From NCBI GenBank assembly GCA_027494055.1, contig JAOSJO010000001.1, positions 682,001-746,000 on the forward strand: DNA of 64,000 nucleotides. Reading direction: 5' to 3'. Under the pieces are notes generated by a model. The model searched no databases. It was not told the origin of the DNA and was given only the letters and a program-made list of their open reading frames with translations. Positions 35,600 through 45,123 of this stretch are shown here, one piece after another (position 1 is the stretch's first letter; every line of letters starts with the position of its first letter). Position numbers and translations under genes: made by a program. Source of the stretch: Anaerolineae bacterium. GTDB taxonomy: Bacteria > Chloroflexota > Anaerolineae > Aggregatilineales > JAFGMM01.

Positions 35600-36965
35600 A
35601 TGACAGTTGCAGAACCGCCAATTAGTGAGGAGCAGCTTCTGGCGAAGGCGAAGAAGCCCGCCGAAGACGCGATGCGCCTCCATCCCTACTACCGGGGCAA
35701 GACCCAGACCGCCCTGCGTGCCATCGTGCACGACTTCAACGACTTCGCCATCTGGTACACGCCGGGCGTGGCCGCGCCCTGCATGGCGATCAAGGACGAC
35801 CCGGAGCTGGTCTTCGAGTTCACCAGCAAGTGGAACACCGTCATGGTCGTCTCCGATGGCACGCGCGTGCTCGGCCTGGGCGACATCGGACCGCACGCCG
35901 GCCTGCCCGTCATGGAGGGCAAGGCGATGCTGTTCAAGCATCTCGGCGGCGTGGACGCCGTGCCCATCATGCTCGACACCAAAGACCCGGAGAAGATCAT
36001 CGAGACCGTGCTGATGCTCCAGCCGGCCTTCGGCGGCGTGAACCTGGAGGACATCTCGCAGCCGAAGTGCTTCCGCATCCTGGACACCCTGCGCGACCAG
36101 GCCGAGATCCCGGTCTGGCACGACGACCAGCAGGGGACGGCGTGCGTGACGCTCGCCGGGTTGATCAACGCTGCGCGCAGTCGTGGACAAGCCGTTTGAG
36201 GACCTGCGCATCGCCTTCATCGGCGCGGGGCGAGCAACGTCGCCTGCTCGCGGCTGATCTTCGCCTACGGCGTGGACCCGGCCAACTGCGTCATGGTGGA
36301 CACGCGCGGCATCCTGGGCAAGCACCGGGTGGACCTGCGCGAGAAGCGGACCATCTTCAAAGAGAAGTGGCACCTGTGCGAGATCACCAACGCCGAGGAG
36401 CGCAAGGGCGACATCGCCGACGCGATGAAGGGCATGGACGCGGTTATCGCCTTGAGCACGCCGAAGCCAGACACGATCAAGCCGGAGTGGGTGAAGAGCA
36501 TGGCCAAGAACCCGATCGTGTTCGCGTGCGCCAACCCGATCCCCGAAATCTGGCCCTGGGTGGCGCAGGAAGCGGGCGCGGCAGTGGTCGCCACCGGGCG
36601 CAGTGACTTCGACAACCAGGTGAACAACTCGCTGGGCTTCCCCGGCATCTTCCGGGGCGCGCTGGACGTGCGCGCGCGCACCATCACCGACGAGATGGCG
36701 ATGGCCGCCGCCGAGAGCCTGGCCTTCATGATCGACGAGCGGCTGTGCCCAGAGTGCATCCTCCCGAACATGGACGACTGGGGAGGTTTTCCCGCGCGAG
36801 GCCGCCGCGGTCGCCATGAAGGCGGTGGAGCAGGGCGTGGCCCGCGTCCAGACCACCTACGAAGAGGAGTTCGAGCGCGCGCTGGCGATCATCAAGGGGT
36901 CGCGCGACCTGACCGCCATGATGATGCGCGAGGGCTTCATCCCGCCGTTGCCGGAAGAGGACTGA
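35600..36965 (+). CDS. NAD(P)-dependent malic enzyme (three frame changes)
   Basis: About 455 aa, the short bacterial form without a phosphotransacetylase domain. It oxidatively decarboxylates malate to pyruvate. The N-terminal domain has WYTPGVAAPCMAI, VVSDGTRVLGLGDIG and the catalytic Lys in MEGKAMLFK; metal ligands are in the segment LEDISQPKCFRIL and VWHDDQQGTA. The cofactor fold (IAFIGAG) follows. Frame changes: near 36180 and 36230, on either side of VVDKPFEDLRIAFIGAG, and near 36785 (MDDW to EVFPREAAAVAMKAVEQ; one extra G). The stop is TGA 36963-36965. Start ATG 35600 has GAGGAG upstream. A terminator follows immediately. Confidence 0.9.
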
Positions 36966-36997
36966 TCCGGTCGCGCTGAACTGACATCACGCAGCCG

Positions 36998-37046
36998 AGA
37001 GGGCGCGGCGGCCCGGCCTGTTGGCGGGTCGCTGTGCCCTCTTTTA
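36998..37046 (+). terminator. Rho-independent terminator after malic enzyme
   Basis: AGAGGGC (36998-37004) pairs with GCCCTCT (37036-37042), enclosing a G+C-rich secondary hairpin, followed by TTTTA. Confidence 0.8.
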
Positions 37047-37071
37047 TGTTTGTGAAATTTGTCGCTCTTTC

Positions 37072-37101
37072 TTGATGCCGGCGCATGGAACGCGCTATAA
37101 T
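37072..37101 (+). promoter_or_regulatory. Promoter of the Dps-like ferritin gene
   Basis: TTGATG (37072-37077) and TATAAT (37096-37101), spacer 18 bp; the start codon is 82 bp farther. Confidence 0.75.
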
Positions 37102-37183
37102 CTACTAGCTGGATGTTTTTGGTCCGTAGGATCGGATACAACATTCGATTGCGCCTTTACCCACACGAGAAGGAGAAATTGGA

Positions 37184-37808
37184 ATGGATGAGAAGAAGCA
37201 CGCCAGCGACGGCATCGTCAGGGCCGGCGACCTGACCAGGCGCGTCGGGGTCGAGCAGATCCGGATGCGCGGCGTCGATGTCGATCGCCTGATCGAGCTG
37301 CTCATCGATGCAGCGGGCGCGGAGTTTACCACCTATTACTACTACACCATTCTGCGCATGTACCTGGCAGGCAATGAGGACTACAAGGAAATCTGCGAGG
37401 ACGCCCGCCTGGAGGACCGCGCGCACTTCGAGTTCATCACGCCGCGCATCTATGAGCTGGGCGGCTCGCTCCCGACCGACATCCGCGAGTTCGCCGACCG
37501 CGCCGGCTGCCCGGACGCCTACCTCCCGGACGAACCCACCGCCGCCAATATCCTCACGGTGCTGCTGGAGGCGGAGCGCTGCGCGGTCCGGCACGTGGAG
37601 CGAGGTCTGCGACCTGACGTTCGGCAAAGACCCGCGCACCTATGACATGGCCTCACGCATCCTCCAGGAGGAAATCGAGCACGAGGCGTGGTTCATCGAA
37701 CTGCTGAGCATGGAGCGCGACGGCGTGGTGCGCCCGTCGGGGCACTTCCGCCGTGGCATGCCCGGCGAGGGGCCGTACAGCAAGAACGCCGGGTTCTACA
37801 ATCCGTAA
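37184..37808 (+). CDS. Dps-like ferritin (DPSL/thioferritin type), one frame change
   Basis: About 207 aa. It matches the DPSL family first described in archaea and anaerobes: [32 protein letters not shown], then [27 protein letters not shown] and [11 protein letters not shown]. Ferroxidase ligands are visible as the Glu in AGAEF, the ED..HFE helix, and EEIEHEAWF. Two Cys (AERCAV and [10 protein letters not shown]) match the disulfide that distinguishes DPSL from Dps. These proteins oxidise Fe(II) with hydrogen peroxide and store iron in a 12-mer shell. The frame changes near 37600 (RCAVR to TWSEVCD; one extra base). A 2Fe-2S ferredoxin gene follows after 17 bp. Confidence 0.88.
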
Positions 37809-37825
37809 GCACGACTGGCTGCGGC

Positions 37826-38164
37826 GTGACGTCGCACCGGGTTACGTTTATCTTGCCTGACGAAGTGGAGACCTGCCTGGAGGTGGACGAGGATGAATAC
37901 CTCCTCGACGCCGCCTACCGGGCGGGTCTCGCTTTGCCTTCGATGTGCTTGCAGGGCTGGTGCGTCACCTGCGCTGGGCGCGTCGAGGGCGAGGGCGTCT
38001 GGGACCAGTCGGCCTCGCGCCGGTACTTTCCTCAGGACCGCGAGGCCGGGTTCATCCTCCTCTGCACCGCGCAGGCGCGCTCTGACCTGCGCATCCGCAC
38101 GCACCAGCGCGCCGCGCTCCGCGATTTCCGCATCGCCCACAACCTGCCCACGCCGCGCGGGTAG
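37826..38164 (+). CDS. Plant-type [2Fe-2S] ferredoxin
   Basis: 112 aa from GTG 37826, in frame with VTFILPDEVETCLEVDEDEYLLDAAYRAG. The cluster ligands are the four Cys in SMCLQGWCVTCAG (C-x4-C-x2-C) and FILLCTAQ. Length and spacing are ordinary for chloroplast-type ferredoxins. It lies 17 bp after the Dps-like ferritin gene and should share its promoter. A possible role is to supply electrons to release iron from the ferritin, as the unrelated Bfd does for bacterioferritin; this is inferred from context only. Confidence 0.88.
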   Translation: MTSHRVTFILPDEVETCLEVDEDEYLLDAAYRAGLALPSMCLQGWCVTCAGRVEGEGVWDQSASRRYFPQDREAGFILLCTAQARSDLRIRTHQRAALRDFRIAHNLPTPRG

Positions 38165-38203
38165 GGGATATCATAGCCGCCGCGCAACCTCGCGGCGGGG
38201 CGC

Positions 38204-39497
38204 TCAGGGGATCACGTTCTGTGGTGTCGCGGGAGGCGCGTCGCCGACGCCCCAGAGTTCGACGAAGCTCGTGGTGCCGGGGATCACGGTCACGCGCTCG
38301 CTGACGCGCTGCTCGCCGATCCACGAGACGACCTGGTACTCGCCCTCGTCCACGTCGGAGAAGACGAAGTTCTCGTTCCACTCGTCGTCGGGGTTGACGC
38401 CGGGGCCGTAGGTGGTGTGCCGCCGGATGGTCTTCCCGCTGCGCAGGTCGATGAGGTCAATGCGGTTGTCCTCGATCATCGCGCCGTCGGCGCGCACCAC
38501 GCGCCCGGCGATCACGCCCGTGCCGACGTAGGGCGCGATCCAGAGCATGGGGTTGCGCGTCTCGCGGTAGGAGTTCCAGCCGATGCGCACTTCGAAGTGC
38601 AGGTGCGGCCCGCCCACCAGGCCGGTCGCGCCCACCAGCCCGATGATGTCGCCGGCGTTCACCCGGTCGCCGACCTGCATCGTGAACGCCGACATGTGTG
38701 CGTACAGCGTGTAGACCTTCTGGCCCCGGTAACTGAAGTCGTGCTCGATGACCATGACGTTGCCGTAGGTCGAGATGAACTCGGTGGTGCCGTCGCGCCG
38801 GGTGGAGTAGATGCCGTTGTCGGCCCAGATGATCACGCCGTCGCCGGCGGCGAGCACGGACACGCCGCGCGGGTTGGCAAAGGTCCTCGCCCCGGTGGAC
38901 GCGCATGTTGTCCTCCAGGCCGTTGGACCCATAGTGATACCATTCCAGGCCGTAGTTGATCCGATCGGCGTTGATGGGCCGCGCGAGCCAGAAGTGGTCG
39001 CGCGGGTCGAGCGAAATCTGCCCCATGATAGGCGGCGGGTTCCAGTTGTTGCGCTGCGTGGCGGTGGCCGCCGGCGCGAGCGGCGTGAGCGTCGGCGTGG
39101 GCGCGCCGCCTTCGGGCGTCTCGCTGGCTGCGTCGGGCGGGGCGGGCGTCACGGTGGCGGGCGAGAGCGCCGCGAACTGGATGGGCGCGATCACCTGCGG
39201 CGTGGCGTTGGACGCCCACCAGGGCGTGGGCGGCGCGAAGGTCGCCGCCTGGGCGTCGACGGTCGGGAGCGGCGTGGCGTTGAGCAGGAACTGTGTGGCG
39301 ATGAGCGCCTGCCAGTTTGATTCGGTGGGCGTCGCGGAGGCCACGCGGCGCACCGGCGGGTCAAACGACTGCACCGGCTGCGCGTTGTAGACCACCAGCG
39401 CGCCAAACACGCCCGCGACCAGCCCGACAATCGCCAGGCCCTGGAACGCGCGCAGGCTCAGGCCGGGGAGGGTGCGCCGTCGCCGCCTCGCGCTCAT
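38204..39497 (-). CDS. M23-family peptidoglycan endopeptidase, membrane anchored (one frame change)
   Basis: About 430 aa. One N-terminal membrane helix (LAIVGLVAGVFGALVVY), then a 140-residue Thr/Pro/Ala-rich linker, then the LytM/M23 domain: MRVHRGEDFANPRG carries the first Zn His and Asp, and GGPHLHFEVRIGWN the HxH. The C-terminal 110 residues are beta-rich (Ig-like carboxypeptidase-regulatory type; GEYQVVSWIG). M23 enzymes cut peptide crosslinks in cell walls or act as scaffolds. The frame changes near 38885, directly after the first Zn ligand (HRGED to FANPRGVSVLAAG). Its start codon overlaps the stop of the upstream beta-propeller gene (39494-39497), so the two are translationally coupled. 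Confidence 0.85.
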
Positions 39498-41522
39498 GAA
39501 CCGCCCTCACCAGAAGCGACCCCCGACGGCCCCAGGAAGGGGTCCAACGCCTCGCGTGGGTGGATTTCCAGCATGGCCTCGGTCCACGTCAGGTTATCGG
39601 TCTTGACGAACTCCCAGAAGCGCACGCCGTTGACATTGCGCGACCATGTGGTGTCGGCGGGCATTCGCCGCCAGCCGAAATCGGCGGCGAGCTGTGTGAA
39701 ATCGACGTAGTAGCCGGGCGGGATGGCGTCTTTGTACGTCCCCCCCTGGTTGTAGACTTCGAGGTTCTCGCGCGCCCGGGGGAGTTCGTAGGCGAACTGC
39801 CACGGGAGGCGGCGCAGCGGCTCGCCGAGCTGGCCGTTCTGCGCCTGGGCGCGCACGAAGACGCGCCAGTGGGTGTCGGTGCCGACCTCCTCGCGCACGA
39901 CCTCAAGCGTCGGCGGGTAGCCGAGCGTCAGGTTGCGGTTGAGCGCGATGGCGCGGCCTGTGTAGTGCCAGTTGTTGGCCTGCTGGCCCGGCTCCGGCTG
40001 CCGGTCGAGCCGCCACCAGGCGTCGTTGAGCGTGCCCAACACGTCAAACCCCACCTGGCTGAGCGCGGCGGTGCGCAGCGCGTCGAACGCCCGGTCCACC
40101 CGGTCGCTGAGCAGCGCTTCGGGCGCGTTCACGCCGTTGAGCGGGCTGAGGCGGTAGCGCGGCGCTTCGAGACCCTCATAGACGATGTCTTCCTCGTAAA
40201 GCTGGACCGGGGCGGCCTGCACGCCGCCCCACGCGCCGAGGTTCTCGGCGCTCGCCAGGCCCGACCAGTCGGGGTCGCTCACGCGGCCAGGGAACTCCGC
40301 CACCGCCGAGGCGACGCCGAACGTCCCGAACTGGCCGGCCACCAGATAGTCGCGCTGCTGGCCGGGCGGCTCGGCGGCGAAGACCAGGCTCGCGCCGTTG
40401 GGCGCCCAGGTCGGCTGGCGGCCCTGCCCGATCACAAGCGGCTCCGCGTCGGGGTCGTTGAAGGGCTTGGCGTAGACGATTTCCAGGCCGTTCGGCTGCG
40501 GCGCGCTGTAGGCGACGAGCACGCCGTTTGGCGCCCACGAGGCGTAATCCTCGTTGATGTCGGGCGTGCGCGTGAGGTTGATGGCGGCGTCCTCGCTGGG
40601 GTTGTCCAGCGAGAGCACGTAAATCTCCTGGTTGCCATCGCGCCACGTCGTGAACGCGATGTGCCTGCCGCCCGGCGACCACGCGGGTTCGAAGTCTGGC
40701 GCGGGGTGGTACGTCAGGCGGTAGGGGCCTTCGCTGCCATCGACCTTGGCGATGTAGAGGTCGAGGTTCTCTTCCTTGTAGGACTCGTAGACGATCCACT
40801 GGCCGTCAGGACTCCACGCCGGCGCGCCCTGGAAGTCGGGGTCGTCGGTGAGGCGGGTGGTCTCGCCGGTGTTGGTGTCGAGCACGTAGATTTCCCAGTT
40901 GCCGTCGCGATCGGAGCGCAAAGGCCAGCCGCGCGCCGTCAGGCGACCAGCAAGGGTCGCGGTCATCGGCGGCGCTGTTGGTGAGCTGGATGGGGCTGCC
41001 CCCGCCGATGGACACCGTGAAAATGTCGTCCTGGCCGTTGGTCCGCAGCGTGTAGGCGATGCTCCCACCCACGCGCAGCGGGTCCGGGACGGCGGTGGCC
41101 GTCGGCAGCGGCGTGGGCACCAGCGTCGCGGGCGGCACGCGCGTGGCGAGCGGCGGCAACTGGCCCAGCGACGCCCCTCCGCTGCTGAAGGGCGCGCCCG
41201 GCGCGGTGCTCCAAAGGACGAACCCGATGAGGGCAGTCAGCGCGACCACCGAGAACGCGCTCAGCGCGCGAACCTGGGCCTTGTACGGCGCGGTGGGGTC
41301 CGTTGCCGATATCGCGCGTTCGCGCACCCGGACCTGCGCGGCGCGGGCGGTCTCCGCGCGCGCGGCGGCGGCAGTGATGACACCGCGCAGTGCGGCAAAG
41401 ACCTGCCACACCCGCCCGGTGAGGGCTGCCGCATACGCGAGCAGTTGCGCCCCAAGCCAGCCGTTGGTTTTGAGGAACGTGACGCCCAATCTGTCGGACA
41501 GGCGATAGGCCCTGACAAGCAT
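39494..41522 (-). CDS. Membrane-anchored beta-propeller (PD40/TolB-like) protein (one frame change)
   Basis: About 676 aa. The N-terminal 80 residues are cytoplasmic with Ala/Arg-rich helices, then one membrane helix (FSVVALTALIGFVLW) and a Pro/Thr-rich linker. From about residue 150 there are at least six PD40 repeats of the form SDRDGNWEIYVLDTNTGETTRLT..P.....PAWSPDG. The remaining part is a non-repeated domain (residues 420-676, NDAWWRLDRQPEPGQQ, YYVDFTQLAADFGWRRM) of unknown role. The frame changes near 40920 (ARLAF to RSDRDGNWEIYV). It is upstream of, and overlaps, the M23 peptidase gene by 4 bp, suggesting a joint role at the cell surface. Confidence 0.82.
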
Positions 41523-41975
41523 GGCTCACCACTTTCATGAGGCGCGATAGCACGCCCTTCTTCAGTTGGCGTTAGACCTGGGGGTCGGCTTTTGTGGCCG
41601 GATGGCCGTGAAGGTCAAGCTCCACTAACTGTAGCACAATCGGCGTTTGGGAGCAATGCAAGGCCGCCCTCCCGCCGTAAATGGTGCAAGTTCCTTGCCC
41701 ATTGCATCCATTGTACTCAGGTTGGGCTTGCTGTGCAAACTAAACAAAACTTGGTTTGTATTCCAGGATCGGGGCGGCTCTTCCGGAGGTGGTGGTTGGA
41801 GTCAGGTTCGTCGTGTCTTGCGCCGGCAGCGCCAGCCCTTCGCCATTTGTGGGCAATGCCGGCCGTGCGATGGCGGGAGGGCCGGGAAGTGAGGTAAAAC
41901 AAGCAGGACAGCGCTGACCACAAGTGCGCTCCCAAAATTGGATGCGCCCGGACAGAGAAAGGAGGTGCCGTTGGC
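41523..41975. other. Gene-free divergent interval
   Basis: No gene is supported in these 450 bp, which lie between the divergent beta-propeller gene and the membrane-protein gene. Base composition is more A+T-rich around 41620-41760. AAAGGAGG at 41959-41966 is the ribosome-binding site of the next gene. I see no conserved RNA or long palindrome. Confidence 0.6.
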
Positions 41976-42940
41976 ATGGCGGCGCAAGGCAACTCAACCG
42001 GCTACCTGAACGGCGAGGCCGCACGGCCCGCCTGGCGGGGTGCGCTTCTCCACGCGCTGCCCGTGACCGCGTTTGTCCTCTACCTGTTCTACTACTGGTT
42101 CGCCGTCGGCGACCGGTACATCGTGTTCCTGTACAACCACGAGATGGGGCCTTACGTCCCGGAACATCGCCGTTCAGCCGGGTCACGAGCAGCCGCTACT
42201 GGATGGCGGGGCTGGTCGCGAGCGGGGCTGTGATGGCGCTCTGCGTGGCGGCGAACTGGCTGCTTGGCCGCTTTGTCAGGGGCTACCGGCCCCCACGGTG
42301 GCCGCGCGTGTGGGCCGCGTGCGCGGTTCCGCTGACCGTCGGCCTTCCCCTGATCACGATGACTGCCAACGCGCCGGTGCTGCCGGCAGCGAACGCCGCG
42401 CTGGTCACGCTCGTGACGCTCGCCGGCCTGGCGCTGGCGCTGCTGCCGGGCGAGATGGCGGCAGCGCGCCCGCTCCGGCTGGTGCTGTTGGCGTCTGACG
42501 GGTTTGGGCTGGCGCTGATCCTGCTTTACCTCGTCAGCCTCGATCTCGTGGGCCGCTGGCTGGCGAACGGCGCGCTGTGGTATGTGCAGATGCTCGTGGT
42601 GGCGCTCGTGCTGGGCGTGGCGTGGCTGCTGGTCATGAGCGCCGTGCGCGTCTGGCGGCGCACGACCATCCCCGGCGCAGCGGCGCTGTTTGCGTCCGCG
42701 CTGTGTATCGCCTACCTGCTGATGCCGCTCGTCCACCACACCCTGGTCACCGACGGCTACTACTACATCAGCGACAGCGACAACTTCTTCGCCCGGAGCG
42801 GTCTGCTCCAGGCGGCGACCTGGGCGGCGGCGGCGCTGCTCGCGCTGGCGATCACGCGGCTCCGGCATTACCTCGCCGCGCGCCCGCGCGGACCGAAGCG
42901 GCGCACTTTATCACGGACACAAGGTATTAACGTCATTTGA
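41976..42940 (+). CDS. Polytopic membrane protein of unknown function (one frame change)
   Basis: About 320 aa with AAAGGAGG 9 nt upstream of ATG 41976. Eight or so hydrophobic helices are visible (LLHALPVTAFVLYLFYYWFAVG first; later VTLVTLAGLALALLPG, LALILLYLVSLDLVGRW, MLVVALVLGVAWLLVM, LLALAI). The frame changes near 42165 (MGPYVPE to FSRVTSSRYWMAG). A Tyr/Ser/Asp-rich loop (VTDGYYYISDSDNFFA) lies between the last two helices. I do not recognise the family. Its stop codon overlaps the promoter of the glycine riboswitch operon. Confidence 0.65.
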
Positions 42941-42965
42941 CAGGGTTTTACGCGCTTTGTACAAT
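42937..42965 (+). promoter_or_regulatory. Promoter of the glycine cleavage operon
   Basis: Consensus TTGACA (42937-42942), 17-bp spacer, TACAAT (42960-42965). It precedes the riboswitch by about 38 bp. Confidence 0.88.
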
Positions 42966-43002
42966 CGCCACAAAGCAAGCGACAACATAAAGGGAAGCGT
43001 TG

Positions 43003-43196
43003 GGGAGAGACCCGCTCTGTGCGGGCACCGAAGGGGCAAGCGGGCGTCTGGCTGAGGCGCTGGCGAAACTCTCAGGTAAACGGACCCTGCGCTTGCGACC
43101 CTCCTCTGGAAAGCTCCTGCTGCCGGAGCACCAACGGGGCAAGCCGGCCCATGCGCCAGGCGAATCTCTCAGGTCAACGACAGGGGGCACGACAGC
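43003..43196 (+). ncRNA. Tandem glycine riboswitch
   Basis: Two consecutive glycine aptamers. The first runs from GGGGAGAGACCCG through GCACCGAAGGGGCAAGC to GCGAAACTCTCAGGTAAACGGACC (about 43003-43088); the second from TCTGGAAAGCTCC through GCACCAACGGGGCAAGCC to GCGAATCTCTCAGGTCAACGACAGGG (about 43104-43187). The conserved CxxGGGGCAAG and CTCTCAGGT elements are in both. The class binds glycine, often cooperatively, and usually turns on glycine cleavage genes. It lies directly upstream of gcvH, after a strong promoter, with a terminator-like hairpin behind it. Confidence 0.97.
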
Positions 43197-43226
43197 ACGG
43201 GTGGTGCTGCGTGCCCTTTCGTTTTG
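43185..43226 (+). terminator. Expression-platform hairpin of the glycine riboswitch
   Basis: GGGCACGACAGCAC pairs imperfectly with GTGGTGCTGCGTGCCC, followed by TTTCGTTTT. It overlaps the end of aptamer 2 (43185-43187), as expected if glycine binding prevents terminator formation. Confidence 0.75.
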
Positions 43227-43257
43227 TGCAATCGACCCAAAGAAAGGGGGATTACCC

Positions 43258-43654
43258 ATGGGCGACTGGAAAGCCCCAGACGGCTTGCGCTATACCGAGA
43301 ACGACGAGTGGATCCGCGTTGAGGGCGACACGGGCGTCATCGGGATGACCGATTACGCGCAGGACCAGCTCTCCGACATCGTGTACGTCGAGCTGCCGGC
43401 GGAGGGCGACGCCTTCGCGCAGGGCGAGGCCTTCGGCGTGGTCGAGTTCGGTCAAGGCTGCCGCCGATATGCACATGCCCGCCGGCGGCGAGGTCATCGA
43501 GGTCAACAACGCGCTTGAGGACGCGCCGGAGACGATCAACGGCGACCCTTACGGCGGCGGCTGGTTCGTCAAGGTGAAGCTCAGCGACCCAGCGGAGGTC
43601 GAGAAGCTGATGGACGCCGCCGCGTACCGGGCGCACTGCGACGCGCGCGGCTAG
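43258..43654 (+). CDS. gcvH: Glycine cleavage system H protein (one frame change)
   Basis: About 131 aa. It carries the lipoyl arm that shuttles the aminomethyl group between P, T and L proteins. The N-terminal part (LRYTENDEWIRVEGDTGVIGMTDYAQDQLSDIVYVELP) is typical; the lipoylated Lys is in the restored ESVKAAADMHMP. The frame changes near 43450, one base before this motif: GAGTTCGGTC should read GAGTCGGTC, with one extra T. The start ATG 43258 has GGGGG at 43246-43250. It is the first gene after the riboswitch and is followed by gcvPA and gcvPB. Confidence 0.93.
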
Positions 43655-43682
43655 CTGCGCGACGCCGGGCATAGGCCACGTC

Positions 43683-43738
43683 AAAAACCCAAAATATCCC
43701 AAAAAGTGAACCCGAATATCCCAAAATCTTGGGATAAC
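43683..43738. promoter_or_regulatory. A+T-rich repeat and dyad between gcvH and gcvPA
   Basis: Two direct copies of AATATCCCAAAA at 43693-43704 and 43715-43726, exactly 22 bp apart (two helical turns), and an overlapping inverted repeat TATCCCAA/TTGGGATA (43717-43736) that could form a hairpin. In otherwise G+C-rich DNA this suggests an operator or a processing/attenuation site inside the operon. Confidence 0.4.
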
Positions 43739-43776
43739 TCCCGACCCTGCGTCGGGGAGACAGGGGAGAACAGACG

Positions 43777-45123
43777 ATGACATATCTACCGCACACGGAG
43801 GCCGACCGCGCGGCGATGCTGGCCGCCATCGGCGTCAAAAGCATGGAGGCGCTCTTTGAGGCGATCCCCGAAGAGGCGCGCTTCCCTGAACTGGAACTGC
43901 CCGATGCGCTCTCCGAAATGGAGGCGCTCGCGGAGCTGCAAGGCCTGAGCAACGCCAACGTGGACGCGGACTACTTCGCGTTCTTCCTCGGCGCGGGCAC
44001 GTACAACCACTACGTCCCCAGCGTCATCAACCACATCCTGCTGCGGAGCGAGTTCTACACCGCGTACACGCCCTACCAGCCGGAGGTGAGCCAGGGCACG
44101 CTCCAGTCGATTTTCGAGTACCAGACCATGATCGCCGCGCTGACCGGGATGGAGGTGAGCAACGCCAGCCACTACGACGGCGCGACCTCGCTGGCCGAGG
44201 CGGTCATCATGGCGCTCAACACGGTGAAGGGCAAGGACCGCAAGAAGGTCATCCTCTCGCCGGCGGTGCACCCGCAGTACCGCGCGGTCGTCCGCACCTA
44301 CACGCAGGGGATGGACCTGGAGATCGTCGGCGACGCGCCGGACACCAACACCATCGACGACCTGGCCGACCTCCTCGACGACCGGACGGCGCTGCTGGTG
44401 GTGCAGACGCCCAACTTCTTCGGCCAGGTCGAGGACCTGGACGGCCTGGCCGAGCGCGTGCACGCGGCGGGCGCGCTGCTGTGCGTCGTGGCCGACCCGA
44501 TTGCGCTCGGCCTGTTCAAGCCGCCGGGCGTGTATGGCGCGGACATCGTCGTGGGCGAGGGGCAGCCGCTCGGCATCCCGATGAGCTTCGGCGGGCCGTA
44601 CCTGGGCTTCTTCGCCACGCGCAAAGAATACGTGCGCCGCATGGCGGGCCGCCTCGCCGGCGAGACGGTGGACGCGGACGGGCGGCGCGGCTTCGTGCTC
44701 ACGCTGTCCACGCGCGAGCAGCACATCCGCCGCGAGCGCGCGACCTCCAACATCTGTACCAACCAGGGCCTGATGATGCTCGCCGCGACGGTGTACCTCT
44801 CGCTGCTGGGCAAGCAGGGGCTGCGCAAGGTGGCGGAGCTTTGCTACCACAAGAGCCACTACGCCGCGAAAAAGATCGACCAGCTCAAGGGCTTTTCGGT
44901 GGATATGCGCCGGCCCTTCCTGAAGGAGTTCGTCGTCACCTGCCCCAAGCCGGTGAGCGAGATCAACAACGCGCTGATGTGGGACTGGGACATCGTGGGC
45001 GGGTACGACCTCGCGCACGATTACCCGGCGCGCGCAAACCAGATGCTCGTGTGTGTGACCGAGGCGAACACCGTGGAACAGATCGATGCGCTTGCGGAAG
45101 CGCTTGTGGAGGTGACGTCATGA
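43777..45123 (+). CDS. gcvPA: Glycine dehydrogenase (decarboxylating), subunit 1
   Basis: An intact 448-aa protein, full length for the N-terminal-half subunit of the P protein. With GcvPB it decarboxylates glycine with PLP and passes the aminomethyl group to GcvH. Typical segments: FLGAGTYNHYVPSVINHIL, YTPYQPEVSQGTLQSIFEYQTMI, TGMEVSNASHYDGATSLAEA, and GEGQPLGIPMSFGGPYLGFFA. RBS-like GGGGAG lies about 10 nt before ATG 43777. The stop overlaps the start of gcvPB (ATGA), indicating translational coupling and equal stoichiometry. It is the second gene of the riboswitch-controlled operon. Confidence 0.96.
   Translation: MTYLPHTEADRAAMLAAIGVKSMEALFEAIPEEARFPELELPDALSEMEALAELQGLSNANVDADYFAFFLGAGTYNHYVPSVINHILLRSEFYTAYTPYQPEVSQGTLQSIFEYQTMIAALTGMEVSNASHYDGATSLAEAVIMALNTVKGKDRKKVILSPAVHPQYRAVVRTYTQGMDLEIVGDAPDTNTIDDLADLLDDRTALLVVQTPNFFGQVEDLDGLAERVHAAGALLCVVADPIALGLFKPPGVYGADIVVGEGQPLGIPMSFGGPYLGFFATRKEYVRRMAGRLAGETVDADGRRGFVLTLSTREQHIRRERATSNICTNQGLMMLAATVYLSLLGKQGLRKVAELCYHKSHYAAKKIDQLKGFSVDMRRPFLKEFVVTCPKPVSEINNALMWDWDIVGGYDLAHDYPARANQMLVCVTEANTVEQIDALAEALVEVTS

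Noticed and set aside
43450..43460. Programmed ribosomal frameshifting in gcvH and other genes
   Set aside because: The frame changes lack slippery heptamers and downstream structures, differ in direction, and occur in genes never known to be frameshifted; sequence error is simpler.
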